Source: Betaproteobacteria bacterium (lineage in GTDB: Bacteria > Pseudomonadota > Gammaproteobacteria > Burkholderiales > SG8-39). From it: a stretch of DNA of 33,230 nt. Position 1 is the first letter of the stretch, and each line of letters starts with the position of its first letter. Below are positions 24,046 to 31,911 of this stretch, piece by piece. A program made the position numbers and the translations under genes. Below the pieces are notes generated by a model, which was not told the DNA's origin, ran no database searches, and saw nothing but the letters and a program-made list of their open reading frames with translations. Where the stretch lies: the NCBI GenBank assembly GCA_947466535.1, contig CANIEV010000024.1:1-33230 (forward strand). Direction: 5' to 3'.

Positions 24046-25656
24046 TCAGTTCACTTCCTCGAGCACCATCATCGCGGCGCCGTAGGCGCTTGAACAGCGC
24101 TTCTGGACCTGAAGCGAGCGTTTTGCAGGCGGCTCGCCGCATTCGTTGGAATTCGCCTGTGATGAGGTGCTGCTCACCAGCTGTATATCTTTTGATGAGG
24201 TCACGTTGGCCTGAACCATCGAGAACGGTCCGGCGGGTGTCATGCCGATCTTCGAGTAGTCACGCGGTGCGTCAGCGACGATCGCGAGCAGCTGATTCTT
24301 CCCGGCCGGTCCGCCCGCCTTGATCTGCCAGGCGGGACGCGGAAGCCGGATCGTCTGGCCCGCCTCGACGGTGTTGTTGGTGTCGAGCTGGTTGGGGAAC
24401 AGCATGTCGAAGGTCTTGCCGTCGGTGCCCACCATCATCAGGTACACATAGCCGGCGTGGCTGGAGTTGAGCGAGAACGTGACGTCGTCCGAATTGATCT
24501 TGAACGCCGCCTTGCCCGATTGAAGCGTGACGATACGACGGTCGTCACGGCTGTTGTAGATGTCTTGAAGCGTGTAGAACGCGGGGGGCATCAGGTTGAC
24601 CGGCGGCGGAGGGGCGGGCTGCGCCGCCGGCTGAGGCCGAGGAGGCTGGGCGACGGGCGCTGCCGCGACCTGTTGCGGGCGCGGAGACTGGGCAACCGGG
24701 GCTGCCACCACGGGTGCCGCAGCCACGGGTGCGGAGATCGATACCGCCGCTGGAATTGCAACTGTGGGGCGCTCCGCGAACGCGATGATCGCGTTGGAAT
24801 TTCCGGAAATCGTGACGTTGTGCGGCAGGAAGCCCTGGACGTCCTTCAGCATCACGTTGATGCGGTCCTGGGCGCAGGTGCGGATTTCATCGGCCGAGAG
24901 GCCGCCGCTGCCGTCGCGGTCAACAGCGGCGCCTGTGATGCAGTCGCGCCATGCCTGGGTTGCGACGCCTCCCTTTCCTGGCATGTCGAGCGAGACTTCC
25001 GCATCGCGCGCCGCGGCGATGTACACATAGTTGTTCGCGCCGCTGCCGGCCGCACGGGACTGCACCGAAAGCGAGCGGCGCAGGATATTGACAGGACGCT
25101 CACACACTTCGCCCGAGGCGACCGAACGCGAGAAATATTTGGGCGAAACCAGCGAATTGCGCGCGCCGCCCACGGCACGGGTTGTGACGCCGCCCGAATG
25201 GCAGGAGTCGAGGAACACGATCATCTTCTGCGCCTTGGCCGAGAGGCGCTTGAGCTGGGCTTCGAGTTCGGCATCGGTGAAGGGGTCGCCGTTGACCGTG
25301 ATAAGGGATTCCGCGCAACGATCTTCCGGGTCCTGGACCCGCTCGCGGCCTCCGTGGCCGGAGTAATAGACAAACACCTGGTCGCCATCGCCGATGTTCT
25401 GTTCCAGTTCCGCAAACGCTCCGCGCATGCCCTCGATGGTCAACTGGTCGTCGCGATAAATGCGGATGTTGCTTTCCTTCACGCCCATGCGTCGCGCAAT
25501 CGCCGTCGCGCTTTCGGCGTCGTACTTCACCCCTTGCAGAGGCGGGATGCCGCCCCTGTACGCGCCAATGGTCATGATCAGGGCATGCGGTTCGGCGATT
25601 GCCGCCGAGGCGAGCGAGAGCAGCAGGACGGGCAGGGCCCGGACGAGCGATTTCAT
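24046..25656 (-). CDS. Exported metacaspase-like protease with C-terminal DUF4384
   Basis: The product has 536 residues. A signal peptide (1-21, ASAAIAEP) is followed by a caspase-fold domain (about 22-295). The catalytic dyad is H101 (VYYSGHGGRE) and C152 (VFLDSCHSGG). An EF-hand-like loop is at 246-257 (DRDGSGGLSADE). A Pro/Ala-rich linker (about 300-375) leads to a DUF4384 domain (about 395-490; VTFSLNSSHAGYVYLMMVG, DMLFPNQLDTNN, QTIRLPRPAW). Type-I-like metacaspases cut after Arg or Lys, often with calcium dependence; periplasmic location makes calcium control plausible. It is the first gene of the eight-gene minus-strand run and has a clear GGAGGAA ribosome binding site before the ATG at 25656. 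Substrates are unknown. Confidence 0.9.
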   Translation of the reverse strand: MKSLVRALPVLLLSLASAAIAEPHALIMTIGAYRGGIPPLQGVKYDAESATAIARRMGVKESNIRIYRDDQLTIEGMRGAFAELEQNIGDGDQVFVYYSGHGGRERVQDPEDRCAESLITVNGDPFTDAELEAQLKRLSAKAQKMIVFLDSCHSGGVTTRAVGGARNSLVSPKYFSRSVASGEVCERPVNILRRSLSVQSRAAGSGANNYVYIAAARDAEVSLDMPGKGGVATQAWRDCITGAAVDRDGSGGLSADEIRTCAQDRINVMLKDVQGFLPHNVTISGNSNAIIAFAERPTVAIPAAVSISAPVAAAPVVAAPVAQSPRPQQVAAAPVAQPPRPQPAAQPAPPPPVNLMPPAFYTLQDIYNSRDDRRIVTLQSGKAAFKINSDDVTFSLNSSHAGYVYLMMVGTDGKTFDMLFPNQLDTNNTVEAGQTIRLPRPAWQIKAGGPAGKNQLLAIVADAPRDYSKIGMTPAGPFSMVQANVTSSKDIQLVSSTSSQANSNECGEPPAKRSLQVQKRCSSAYGAAMMVLEEVN

Positions 25657-25701
25657 TGTTGTTCCTCCACGAACTGCGCAGGTGCTGCATCGAAGCGCGT
25701 A

Positions 25702-25729
25702 ATTCTATCGGCCGGGCTGGAAATCGCAA
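25702..25729 (-). promoter_or_regulatory. Candidate sigma70 promoter of the caspase-Mla-cyclase operon
   Basis: On the minus strand TTGCGA (25729-25724) and TAGAAT (25707-25702) are separated by 16 bases. The -10 matches consensus at five of six positions and the -35 at four. Transcription would start about 40 bases before the metacaspase ATG. It is the only good match in the 192-base spacer between metF and the operon. Confidence 0.55.
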
Positions 25730-25780
25730 TTAGCCCTGCCGGTTTGCAGGCTTTGAGTTGCTTAACGCGGGATCGTACAA

Positions 25781-25794
25781 AGAGTTACAACTCT
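25781..25794. other. Perfect inverted repeat between metF and the metacaspase operon
   Basis: AGAGTT-AC-AACTCT lies 54 bases beyond the metF stop and about 50 bases upstream of the candidate operon promoter. On the minus strand it is followed by TTGT. It could be a weak metF terminator or an operator for the downstream operon. Confidence 0.35.
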
Positions 25795-25848
25795 ACGTTC
25801 AGCACCGGCAGTATTTCACAGTCTCGTCCGTCGCCGCTTGCGGAGGGA

Positions 25849-26694
25849 TTACAGGCCGAGGCGTTTCCAGATCGTCCCGGTGAGGCCCGCCTGGTTCATG
25901 GTGTAGAAGTGCAGCCCCGGCGCCCCCTGCTCGAGCAGCCGGCGGCACAGGTCGGTAATGACATCAAGGCCGAAGCTTCGTATCGAAGGCAGGTCATCGC
26001 CGTAGGACTGGAGCTTCAGCCGCAGCCAGCGCGGAATCTCCGCGCCGCAGGCATCCGAGAAGCGCGCGAGTTGCGAAAAATTGCCGATGGGCATGATGCC
26101 CGGCACCACCGGCAGGTCGATGCCGAGCGCTTCACAGTCGTCGATGAAGCGGAAGTACGCGTCGGCGTTGTAGAAGTACTGGGTGATCGCCGAATTCGCG
26201 CCCGCGTCGACCTTGCGCTTGAAGTTCAGCAGGTCGTCGCGCGGGCTCTTCGCCTGCGGGTGGACTTCGGGGTAGGCCGCGACGTCGATCTGGAAATGAT
26301 CACCGGTGCGGCTGCGGATGAATTCAACCAGTTCATTGGCATGGCGCAGTTCGCCGGCGCTTGCCATGCCCGAGGGCAGATCGCCGCGAAGCGCGACGAT
26401 ATGGCGGATGCCCGTGTCCCGGTACTGGTCGAGAATCGCGGCAATTTCTTCCCGCGAGGATCCGACACAGGACAGGTGCGGCGCGGCCTGATGGCCGTCG
26501 GCGATGATCTCGAGCACCGTGCCAAGGGTACGGTCCTGAGTGGAACCGCCGGCGCCGTAGGTCACCGAGAAGAATCGCGGCTTGAGCAGCGCGAGTTCCT
26601 TCCAGGTGGCGCGCAGCTTTTCCATGCCTTCGGCGGTCTTGGGCGGGAACAACTCGACGCTGAACGAGGGCGTGTGTTTTTTCTGTGTCTGCAT
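25849..26694 (-). CDS. metF: Methylenetetrahydrofolate reductase
   Basis: The product of 281 residues is the FAD-dependent MetF, which reduces 5,10-methylene- to 5-methyltetrahydrofolate for methionine synthesis. The family signature runs through SFSVELFPPKTAEGMEKL (E in FPPKT being the catalytic acid position), FFSVTYGAGGSTQDRT, HLSCVGSSREEI, IVALRGDLP, FDAGANSAITQYFYN-like segment, VPGIMPIGNFSQLARF, and the C-terminal APGLHFYTMNQ. The ATG at 26694 is preferred over a GTG at 26709 because it brings the conserved start close to the N-terminus. No clear ribosome binding site is visible. The gene follows ahcY on the same strand, with an intrinsic terminator only 18 bases before its start codon, so it depends on read-through or processing. 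Confidence 0.95.
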   Translation of the reverse strand: MQTQKKHTPSFSVELFPPKTAEGMEKLRATWKELALLKPRFFSVTYGAGGSTQDRTLGTVLEIIADGHQAAPHLSCVGSSREEIAAILDQYRDTGIRHIVALRGDLPSGMASAGELRHANELVEFIRSRTGDHFQIDVAAYPEVHPQAKSPRDDLLNFKRKVDAGANSAITQYFYNADAYFRFIDDCEALGIDLPVVPGIMPIGNFSQLARFSDACGAEIPRWLRLKLQSYGDDLPSIRSFGLDVITDLCRRLLEQGAPGLHFYTMNQAGLTGTIWKRLGL

Positions 26695-26711
26695 GGTGTG
26701 GGCGACCAACC

Positions 26712-26740
26712 AAAAAAAGGGCGCGGCAAGTGCCGCGCCC
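26712..26740 (-). terminator. Intrinsic terminator between ahcY and metF
   Basis: On the minus strand GGGCGCGGCA (26740-26731) and TGCCGCGCCC (26728-26719) pair perfectly over ten positions, followed by seven T residues (26718-26712). It lies 27 bases after the ahcY stop and ends 18 bases before the metF start codon. Confidence 0.92.
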
Positions 26741-26767
26741 CGGTTTCAGCCATTCATCAATGGACCG

Positions 26768-28189
26768 TTAGTACCGGTAGCGTTCCGGCTTGTACGGTCC
26801 CTGTTTGGTGACGCCGATGTAGGTTGCCTGCTGGTCGGTCAGCTCGGTGAGCTGAGCGTTCAGCTTCTTCAGCTGCAGCCGCGCGACCTTCTCGTCCAGA
26901 TGCTTGGGCAGCACGTACACGCCGATCGGGTACTTCGCGGTGTTGGTGAACAGCTCGATCTGCGCGATCGTCTGGTTGGCAAAGGACGAGCTCATCACGT
27001 AGGACGGGTGTCCCGTGCCGCAGCCGAGGTTCACCAGCCGGCCCTTGGCGAGCAGGATGATGCGCTTGCCGTCGGGGAAAATCACGTGATCGACCTGCGG
27101 CTTGATCTCTTCCCACTTGTACTTCTCGACCGACGCGATGTCGATTTCGTTGTCGAAGTGGCCGATGTTGCAGACGATCGCCTGATTCTTCATTTTCTTC
27201 ATGTGGTCGTGCGTGATCACATGGAAGTTGCCGGTGGCGGTGACGAAGATGTCGGCCTTGTCCGCGGCGTAGTCCATCGTGACGACGCGATAGCCTTCCA
27301 TCGCTGCCTGAAGCGCGCAGATCGGATCGACTTCGGTGACCCAGACCTGGGCGGAGAGGGCGCGAAGCGCCTGCGCCGAACCCTTGCCGACATCGCCGTA
27401 GCCCGCAACGACCGCTACCTTGCCCGCAATCATCACGTCGGTGGCGCGCTTGATGCCGTCCACCAGCGATTCACGGCATCCGTAGAGGTTGTCGAACTTG
27501 GATTTTGTGACCGAGTCGTTGACGTTGATCGCCGGGAACGCGAGGCGGCCGTCCTTGTGCATCTGGTACAGGCGGTGCACGCCGGTGGTGGTTTCCTCGG
27601 ACACGCCCTTGACCTGCTTCAGGCGCGCAGAGTACCAGCCGGGGTGCGAGGCGAGGCGCTTCTTGATCGAGGCGAACAGGTGGGTTTCTTCCTCGCTGGA
27701 CGGCTTCTCGATAATCGAGGGATCGGTTTCCGCCCGCGTGCCGAGGTGCAGAAGAAGCGTGGCATCGCCGCCGTCGTCGAGAATCATGTTCGCCTGGGCG
27801 GTTTTGACATCACCCGGCCATTCGAAGATGCGGTGGGTGTAATCCCAGTACTCTTCCAGCGACTCGCCCTTGTAGGCAAAGACCGGCGTGCCCTTGACCG
27901 CAAGCGCGGCGGCGGCGTGGTCCTGCGTCGAGAAGATGTTGCACGAGGCCCAGCGCACGTCGGCGCCGAGCGCCTGCAGCGTCTCGATCAGCACCGCGGT
28001 CTGGATGGTCATGTGCAGCGAACCCGTGATGCGCGCGCCGCGAAGCGGCTGGGTGGCTGCGAATTCCTCGCGGATCGCCATCAGACCGGGCATCTCGGTC
28101 TCGGCAATTGCGATTTCCTTGCGGCCCCAGTCGGCGAGACCGAGGTCGGCTACGTGAAAGTCCTGCTTGGATTTGGGTACGGCGCTCAT
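26768..28189 (-). CDS. ahcY: S-adenosylhomocysteinase
   Basis: The product of 473 residues hydrolyses S-adenosylhomocysteine to adenosine and homocysteine with bound NAD, relieving product inhibition of methyltransferases. Visible family parts are [21 protein letters not shown] at the start, [32 protein letters not shown], the catalytic-region [13 protein letters not shown] and [15 protein letters not shown], the Rossmann glycine motif [16 protein letters not shown], and the C-terminal KPERYRY with the conserved Lys/Tyr that contact NAD of the neighbouring subunit. The length is normal for the bacterial long form with the insert. The ATG at 28189 has AGGAG nine bases upstream. An SAH riboswitch precedes it. 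Confidence 0.97.
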   Translation of the reverse strand: MSAVPKSKQDFHVADLGLADWGRKEIAIAETEMPGLMAIREEFAATQPLRGARITGSLHMTIQTAVLIETLQALGADVRWASCNIFSTQDHAAAALAVKGTPVFAYKGESLEEYWDYTHRIFEWPGDVKTAQANMILDDGGDATLLLHLGTRAETDPSIIEKPSSEEETHLFASIKKRLASHPGWYSARLKQVKGVSEETTTGVHRLYQMHKDGRLAFPAINVNDSVTKSKFDNLYGCRESLVDGIKRATDVMIAGKVAVVAGYGDVGKGSAQALRALSAQVWVTEVDPICALQAAMEGYRVVTMDYAADKADIFVTATGNFHVITHDHMKKMKNQAIVCNIGHFDNEIDIASVEKYKWEEIKPQVDHVIFPDGKRIILLAKGRLVNLGCGTGHPSYVMSSSFANQTIAQIELFTNTAKYPIGVYVLPKHLDEKVARLQLKKLNAQLTELTDQQATYIGVTKQGPYKPERYRY

Positions 28190-28218
28190 CTCGCGCGCTC
28201 CTGAAAAAAGAAGTTTGC

Positions 28219-28288
28219 GAGCGCCGTTGCAGTGGAGATTCCTTCGAGCCTGGCGGTACCGGGGAGGTATCCGTCGCAACGCTCCTCA
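28219..28288 (-). ncRNA. SAH riboswitch in the ahcY leader
   Basis: Read on the minus strand the ahcY leader contains GAGGAGCGTTGCGACGG, a hairpin GGATACC-TCCCC-GGTACC, then GCCAGGCTCGAAGGA and CAACGGCGCTC. These are the conserved blocks and order of the S-adenosylhomocysteine riboswitch (P1 by GAGCG/CGCTC, the P2 hairpin, the CCAGGCTCG core and pseudoknot strand). It lies 30 bases before the ahcY start codon. The family turns on ahcY when SAH accumulates. A T-rich stretch (28203-28210) and the AGGAG ribosome binding site follow, so control could be at termination or translation. Confidence 0.92.
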
Positions 28289-28299
28289 AAGGAGGGCGG

Positions 28300-28329
28300 A
28301 TATTACCGCAGCGCAGCAGTGGCTGTCAT
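28300..28329 (-). promoter_or_regulatory. Candidate sigma70 promoter for ahcY
   Basis: On the minus strand ATGACA (28329-28324, five of six -35 matches) and TAATAT (28305-28300, four of six -10 matches) are spaced by 18 bases. Transcription would begin just before the SAH riboswitch, as expected. Confidence 0.5.
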
Positions 28330-28371
28330 CCCACCATTGTGTCTAGGCGCCGGGTTCGATTTGCAGGTCGG

Positions 28372-28401
28372 AAAAACAAAACCCGGCCGTAGCCGGGTTT
28401 T
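28372..28401 (-). terminator. Intrinsic terminator after metK
   Basis: AAAACCCGGC (28378-28387) and GCCGGGTTTT (28392-28401) form a perfect ten-base-pair stem with a four-base loop. In the minus direction it continues into TTTTGTTTTTC. It lies 22 bases after the metK stop and isolates metK from the ahcY promoter. Confidence 0.93.
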
Positions 28402-28423
28402 GAAGGCTACCGGAGTCCGGGAA

Positions 28424-29593
28424 TCAGTTCTTGATGCCCGCGTCGGCGGCAAGTGCGGCCGCCTTGTCGGTGTTTTCCCAGGTGAATTCCGGCTCGTCGC
28501 GGCCGAAGTGGCCGTAGGAGGCGGTCTTCTCGTAGATCGGGCGCAGCAGGTTGAGCATCTGGATGATGCCCTTCGGGCGCAGATCAAAGTGCTTCTGCAC
28601 GAGTTCGGAGATCTTCTCGTCGGAGATCTTGCCGGTGCCGAAAGTGGTGATCATCACCGAGGTCGGCTTGGCCACGCCGATTGCGTAGGACACCTGCACC
28701 TGGCATCGGGTGGCGATGCCCGAGGCGACGACGTTCTTCGCTACGTAACGCGCTGCATAGGCCGCCGAACGGTCCACCTTCGAGGGATCCTTGCCGGAGA
28801 ACGCGCCGCCGCCGTGCGGGGCCGAGCCGCCGTAGGTGTCGACGATGATCTTGCGGCCGGTCAGGCCACAGTCGCCCTTCGGTCCGCCGATCTCGAAGCT
28901 GCCGGTCGGGTTCACGAGGTAGTTGATCTTGCCCTTGACGAGTTCCTTCGGCAGCACCGGCTTGATGATCTGCTCGATCACCGCTTCCTCGATCTGCTTG
29001 TGGGTCATGCCCGGCTTGTGCTGGGTGGAGAGCACCACGGTTTCGATCGAATCGACCTTGCCGTCCACGTATTTCAGCGTGACCTGCGATTTCGCGTCCG
29101 GGCGCAGCCACGGGAGGCGGCCGTCACGGCGCAGTTCCGACTGGCGCTCGACCAGGCGGTGCGAGAGATAGATCGCCATCGGCATCTTCTGCGGCGTTTC
29201 GTCGCAGGCGTATCCGAACATCAGACCCTGGTCACCGGCGCCCTGGTCGAGGTCGAGGCCCTCGCCTTCTGTCACGCCGACGGAGATGTTCTGCGACTGC
29301 TCGCCGTAGGCGACGATGACCGTGCAGGTGCCGGTGTCGAAGCCGATCGCGGGGTCGGTGTAGCCGATGCGGCGGATCGTCTTGCGCGCCACTTCGTCGA
29401 AGTTCACGCGTGCGCCGGTGGTAATTTCACCGGCCAGCACCACGAGGTTGTCCTTGACCAGCGTTTCCGCGGCGACGCGGGAGCGGGGGTCCTGGGCTAG
29501 AATTGCATCAAGAACTGCGTCCGAAATCTGGTCAGCGACCTTGTCCGGATGGCCTTCGGATACGGATTCTGAGGTAAACAGATAGCTGCTCAT
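28424..29593 (-). CDS. metK: S-adenosylmethionine synthetase
   Basis: The product of 389 residues makes S-adenosylmethionine from ATP and methionine in the cytoplasm. The family motifs are all present: [20 protein letters not shown] at the start, the methionine-loop region, [40 protein letters not shown] (P-loop-like GGGAFSGKD), and the C-terminal [13 protein letters not shown]. The length is standard. AGGAGGA upstream supports the ATG at 29593. It is divergent from the acyltransferase gene and has its own terminator, so it is likely monocistronic. ahcY and metF follow, grouping three enzymes of the activated methyl cycle. Confidence 0.97.
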   Translation of the reverse strand: MSSYLFTSESVSEGHPDKVADQISDAVLDAILAQDPRSRVAAETLVKDNLVVLAGEITTGARVNFDEVARKTIRRIGYTDPAIGFDTGTCTVIVAYGEQSQNISVGVTEGEGLDLDQGAGDQGLMFGYACDETPQKMPMAIYLSHRLVERQSELRRDGRLPWLRPDAKSQVTLKYVDGKVDSIETVVLSTQHKPGMTHKQIEEAVIEQIIKPVLPKELVKGKINYLVNPTGSFEIGGPKGDCGLTGRKIIVDTYGGSAPHGGGAFSGKDPSKVDRSAAYAARYVAKNVVASGIATRCQVQVSYAIGVAKPTSVMITTFGTGKISDEKISELVQKHFDLRPKGIIQMLNLLRPIYEKTASYGHFGRDEPEFTWENTDKAAALAADAGIKN

Positions 29594-29626
29594 TTGCAGG
29601 ACTTCCTCCTGTTGTTTAAGCGTGCG

Positions 29627-29632
29627 ATTTTA
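29627..29632 (-). promoter_or_regulatory. Candidate -10 element of metK
   Basis: TAAAAT on the minus strand (29632-29627) lies 33 bases before the metK start codon, matching consensus at five of six positions. No convincing -35 was found at the right distance. Confidence 0.35.
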
Positions 29633-29669
29633 ACACAGGCCCTAGCGGCTCCGACCCACAGAGTTCCCA

Positions 29670-29722
29670 ATTCCGTATCCCATTCCGTCCACCATTCGGT
29701 CTCTCATTCGGCCCTCATTCTT
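29670..29722. repeat. Five 12-base-spaced direct repeats upstream of metK and lpxL
   Basis: ATTCCG/ATTCGG/ATTCTT cores begin at 29670, 29682, 29694, 29706 and 29717, mostly preceded by C or TC. The first four are exactly 12 bases apart. They lie in the 138-base spacer between divergent metK and the first acyltransferase gene and are not translated in the chosen gene models. They could be a regulator-binding array or a simple-repeat expansion. Confidence 0.6.
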
Positions 29723-29731
29723 TCGACTCAC

Positions 29732-30595
29732 ATGGCATTGCTACTGAGGCTCGCGGCCGGATGTCCCCTGCGGTTGTTGCACGCCTTGGGGGCGGCGGTG
29801 GGCTGGGTTCTGTATGGCTTGTCGCCGCGGTTTCGCAAGTACCTGAGACTCAATCTCGCGCAGGCCGGTTTTGACGACCCGGCGACCCGGCGCACCGCAA
29901 TTGCGGAGACCGGTCGCGCCGCGTTCGAACTGCCTGCGATATGGCTGCGACCGCAAGCGGAGGCCGCGGGGCTCGTGCGCGAGGTGGACGGATGGAGGCG
30001 GATTGAGGATGCGCTCGTCGCGGGCAAGGGCCTGATCCTGCTCACGCCGCACCTCGGCTGCTGGGAAGTCTCGGCGCAGTATTTCGCCCAGCGCCATCCG
30101 ATCACTGTCATGTACAGCCCGCCGAAGGTAAGGGCGCTCGAACCGCTGATGCGAGCCGGCCGCACCCGCGAGGGCATGAAAAGCGTGCCCGCGGATGTCT
30201 CGGGCGTGCGCTCGATGTTTCGAGCCCTCAAGCGCGGTCAGGCGATCGGCATGCTGCCCGATCAGGTACCTGGGTCGGGCGAAGGCGAATGGGTGGAGTT
30301 CTTCGGCAGGCCCGCGTACACGATGACGCTCGCTGCGCGACTCGCGCAGGCGAGCGGCGCCCGAATTCTGGTGGCGTTCGCGGAACGCCTGCCCGCGGCG
30401 CGGGGGTACCGGATCCATATCGAGGGCCTGCCCGAGCTGCACGCGGGCGAGTCGGAGTTGCGGCGCATGAATCGCGCGCTCGAAATCCTCATACGCCGCA
30501 CCCCGGCGCAATACCTCTGGGCCTACAACCGCTACAAGGTGCCGGCGGGTGTTGCCGCTCCCCGTGCGAAGCCTGGGGCACTTAATGCTCGCTAG
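29732..30595 (+). CDS. LpxL/HtrB-type lipid A biosynthesis acyltransferase (first copy)
   Basis: The product of 287 residues belongs to the lysophospholipid/lipid A late acyltransferase family, which adds secondary acyl chains to lipid A at the inner membrane. The N-terminal hydrophobic segment (MALLLRLAAGCPLRLLHALG) anchors it. The catalytic HX4[DE] motif is HLGCWE in LILLTPHLGCWEVSAQ, followed by MLPDQVPGSGEGEWVEFFG, AYTMTLAARLAQ and the C-terminal QYLWAYNRYK. The ATG at 29732 is chosen because earlier in-frame codons encode a His/Ser-rich repeat stretch. No ribosome binding site is obvious. The end overlaps the second acyltransferase by 11 bases, which suggests coupling. Which acyl position it serves cannot be read. 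Confidence 0.9.
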   Translation: MALLLRLAAGCPLRLLHALGAAVGWVLYGLSPRFRKYLRLNLAQAGFDDPATRRTAIAETGRAAFELPAIWLRPQAEAAGLVREVDGWRRIEDALVAGKGLILLTPHLGCWEVSAQYFAQRHPITVMYSPPKVRALEPLMRAGRTREGMKSVPADVSGVRSMFRALKRGQAIGMLPDQVPGSGEGEWVEFFGRPAYTMTLAARLAQASGARILVAFAERLPAARGYRIHIEGLPELHAGESELRRMNRALEILIRRTPAQYLWAYNRYKVPAGVAAPRAKPGALNAR

Positions 30596-31466
30596 GGCGG
30601 GTATTGCCCTGCTCTGGCTGTTGCACTTTCTCCCGCTGGGGCTCTTGTCGCGCTCGGGCGAAGCGTTCGGCCTGATGCTGTATTTGCTCGGAACGGAACG
30701 CAGGCGCGTATGCCGGCTGAATCTCGAGCGATGTTTCCCCGAATGTCTGCCCGATGAGGTTGACTGCAGGGTACGCGGGCACTTCCGCGCTTTGGGCCGC
30801 AGCCTTGTCGAGCACGGCCTGCTCTGGTGGTCGACGCGGGAGCGTATCGTCAGGCTGGTGCGCGTCGTAGGCAGGGAGCACCTTGATGCGCACCGCGGCA
30901 AGCCGGTCATCCTGCTTGCGCCGCACTTCGTGGGTCTCGACACCGGCTTTGCGCGACTTGCCTGCGAGTTCGACATGGCGAGCATCTATTCCAGGCAAAA
31001 GAGCGCCGCGATGGACGCGATGCTGTTGCACGGGCGAACCCGCTTGGGGAATCAGCAGTTGTTCTCCCGTCAGGACGGCGTGCGCGCGGCAATCAACGCG
31101 CTTCGCGACGCGCGACCGTTCTACTATCTGCCGGATCTGGACTACGGGCCGCGCGATGCGATCTTCGTGCCCTTCTTTGGCGTGCCCGCTGCGACTATCA
31201 CCGGGCTGACGAGGCTGGCGCGACTCTCCGGTGCGACAATCATTCCCTGTGTCACACGCATGTTCCCCGGCGGTGACGGCTATGAAGTGCGGCTGTATCC
31301 GGCGTGGGATGCGTTCCCCGGCGGAGCCGCGCCGGCCGACGTCGAAGCGGATACGCGCCGAATGAATGCTTTTATCGAGGACCGAGTGCGCGAAATGCCC
31401 GAGCAGTATCTCTGGACCCACAAGCGATTCAAGACGCGTCCGCCCGGCGAGCAGAGATGGTACTGA
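30585..31466 (+). CDS. LpxL/LpxM-type lipid A biosynthesis acyltransferase (second copy)
   Basis: The product of 293 residues is a paralogue of the preceding enzyme. The N-terminal helix ALLWLLHFLPLGLLSRSGEA is followed by RRRVCRLNLERCFPE, the catalytic HX4D motif HFVGLD (VILLAPHFVGLDTGFARLA), FYYLPDLDYGPRDAIFVPFF, and QYLWTHKRFKTRP at the end. Compared with the first copy, the HX4E is HX4D, suggesting distinct roles, for example laurate and myristate transfer to different positions of lipid A. The ATG at 30585 lies inside the end of the upstream gene (11-base overlap). The next gene starts 25 bases downstream, so acyltransferases, CoA-binding protein, dapF and the DUF484 gene may form one transcript. 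Confidence 0.92.
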   Translation: MLARAGIALLWLLHFLPLGLLSRSGEAFGLMLYLLGTERRRVCRLNLERCFPECLPDEVDCRVRGHFRALGRSLVEHGLLWWSTRERIVRLVRVVGREHLDAHRGKPVILLAPHFVGLDTGFARLACEFDMASIYSRQKSAAMDAMLLHGRTRLGNQQLFSRQDGVRAAINALRDARPFYYLPDLDYGPRDAIFVPFFGVPAATITGLTRLARLSGATIIPCVTRMFPGGDGYEVRLYPAWDAFPGGAAPADVEADTRRMNAFIEDRVREMPEQYLWTHKRFKTRPPGEQRWY

Positions 31467-31491
31467 ACCGTTTTTCCGTCGGCGCCTGCGA

Positions 31492-31911
31492 ATGAACTTC
31501 GAGAATCCGCCTGAAAGCGAGATCGCGGCTTTTCTGAAGACCGTGAAGGCCGTCGCCGTCGTGGGCTTCTCGCCAAGGCCGCAGCGCGCGAGCAACAACC
31601 TGTCGCGCCAGATGCAGCGTTTCGGCCTGCGTATCATTCCGGTGCGGCCGGGGATCGCCGAGGGGCTGGGCGAAAAGGCCTACCCCGACCTGCTTTCGGT
31701 GCCCGATCCGGTGGATGTGGTGGATGTGTTTCGCGCGCCGGCGCATGTGCCGGCGATCGTCGATGAATGCATCGCACGGGGATTCCGTGCGATCTGGCTG
31801 CAGGACGGTGTGATCAACGAAGAGGCCGCCGCGCGCGCGAAGGCGGCCGGAATGACGGTGATCATGGACCGGTGTCTCATGCGCGACTACACGCGGCTGA
31901 TTGCACGATGA
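31492..31911 (+). CDS. CoA-binding domain protein (YccU-like)
   Basis: The product of 139 residues is a single Rossmann-like CoA-binding domain. Visible features are the start of the fold ([20 protein letters not shown]), the strand and turn at [30 protein letters not shown], and the C-terminal [22 protein letters not shown] with [13 protein letters not shown]. Members of the YccU/HcgN-type group bind CoA but their function is not well established. The ATG at 31492 begins shortly before the first strand. The stop overlaps the dapF start as ATGA, so translation is coupled. Confidence 0.88.
   Translation: MNFENPPESEIAAFLKTVKAVAVVGFSPRPQRASNNLSRQMQRFGLRIIPVRPGIAEGLGEKAYPDLLSVPDPVDVVDVFRAPAHVPAIVDECIARGFRAIWLQDGVINEEAAARAKAAGMTVIMDRCLMRDYTRLIAR

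Noticed and set aside
24457-28204. Long plus-strand open frames opposite the metacaspase, metF and ahcY genes
   Set aside because: They mirror the codon structure of well-supported minus-strand genes, have Arg/Val/Asp/His-rich composition and no recognisable family features.
28232-29500. A 422-codon plus-strand frame opposite metK and across the metK terminator and SAH riboswitch
   Set aside because: metK, its terminator and the riboswitch are all unambiguous on the other strand; the frame is a GC-bias shadow.
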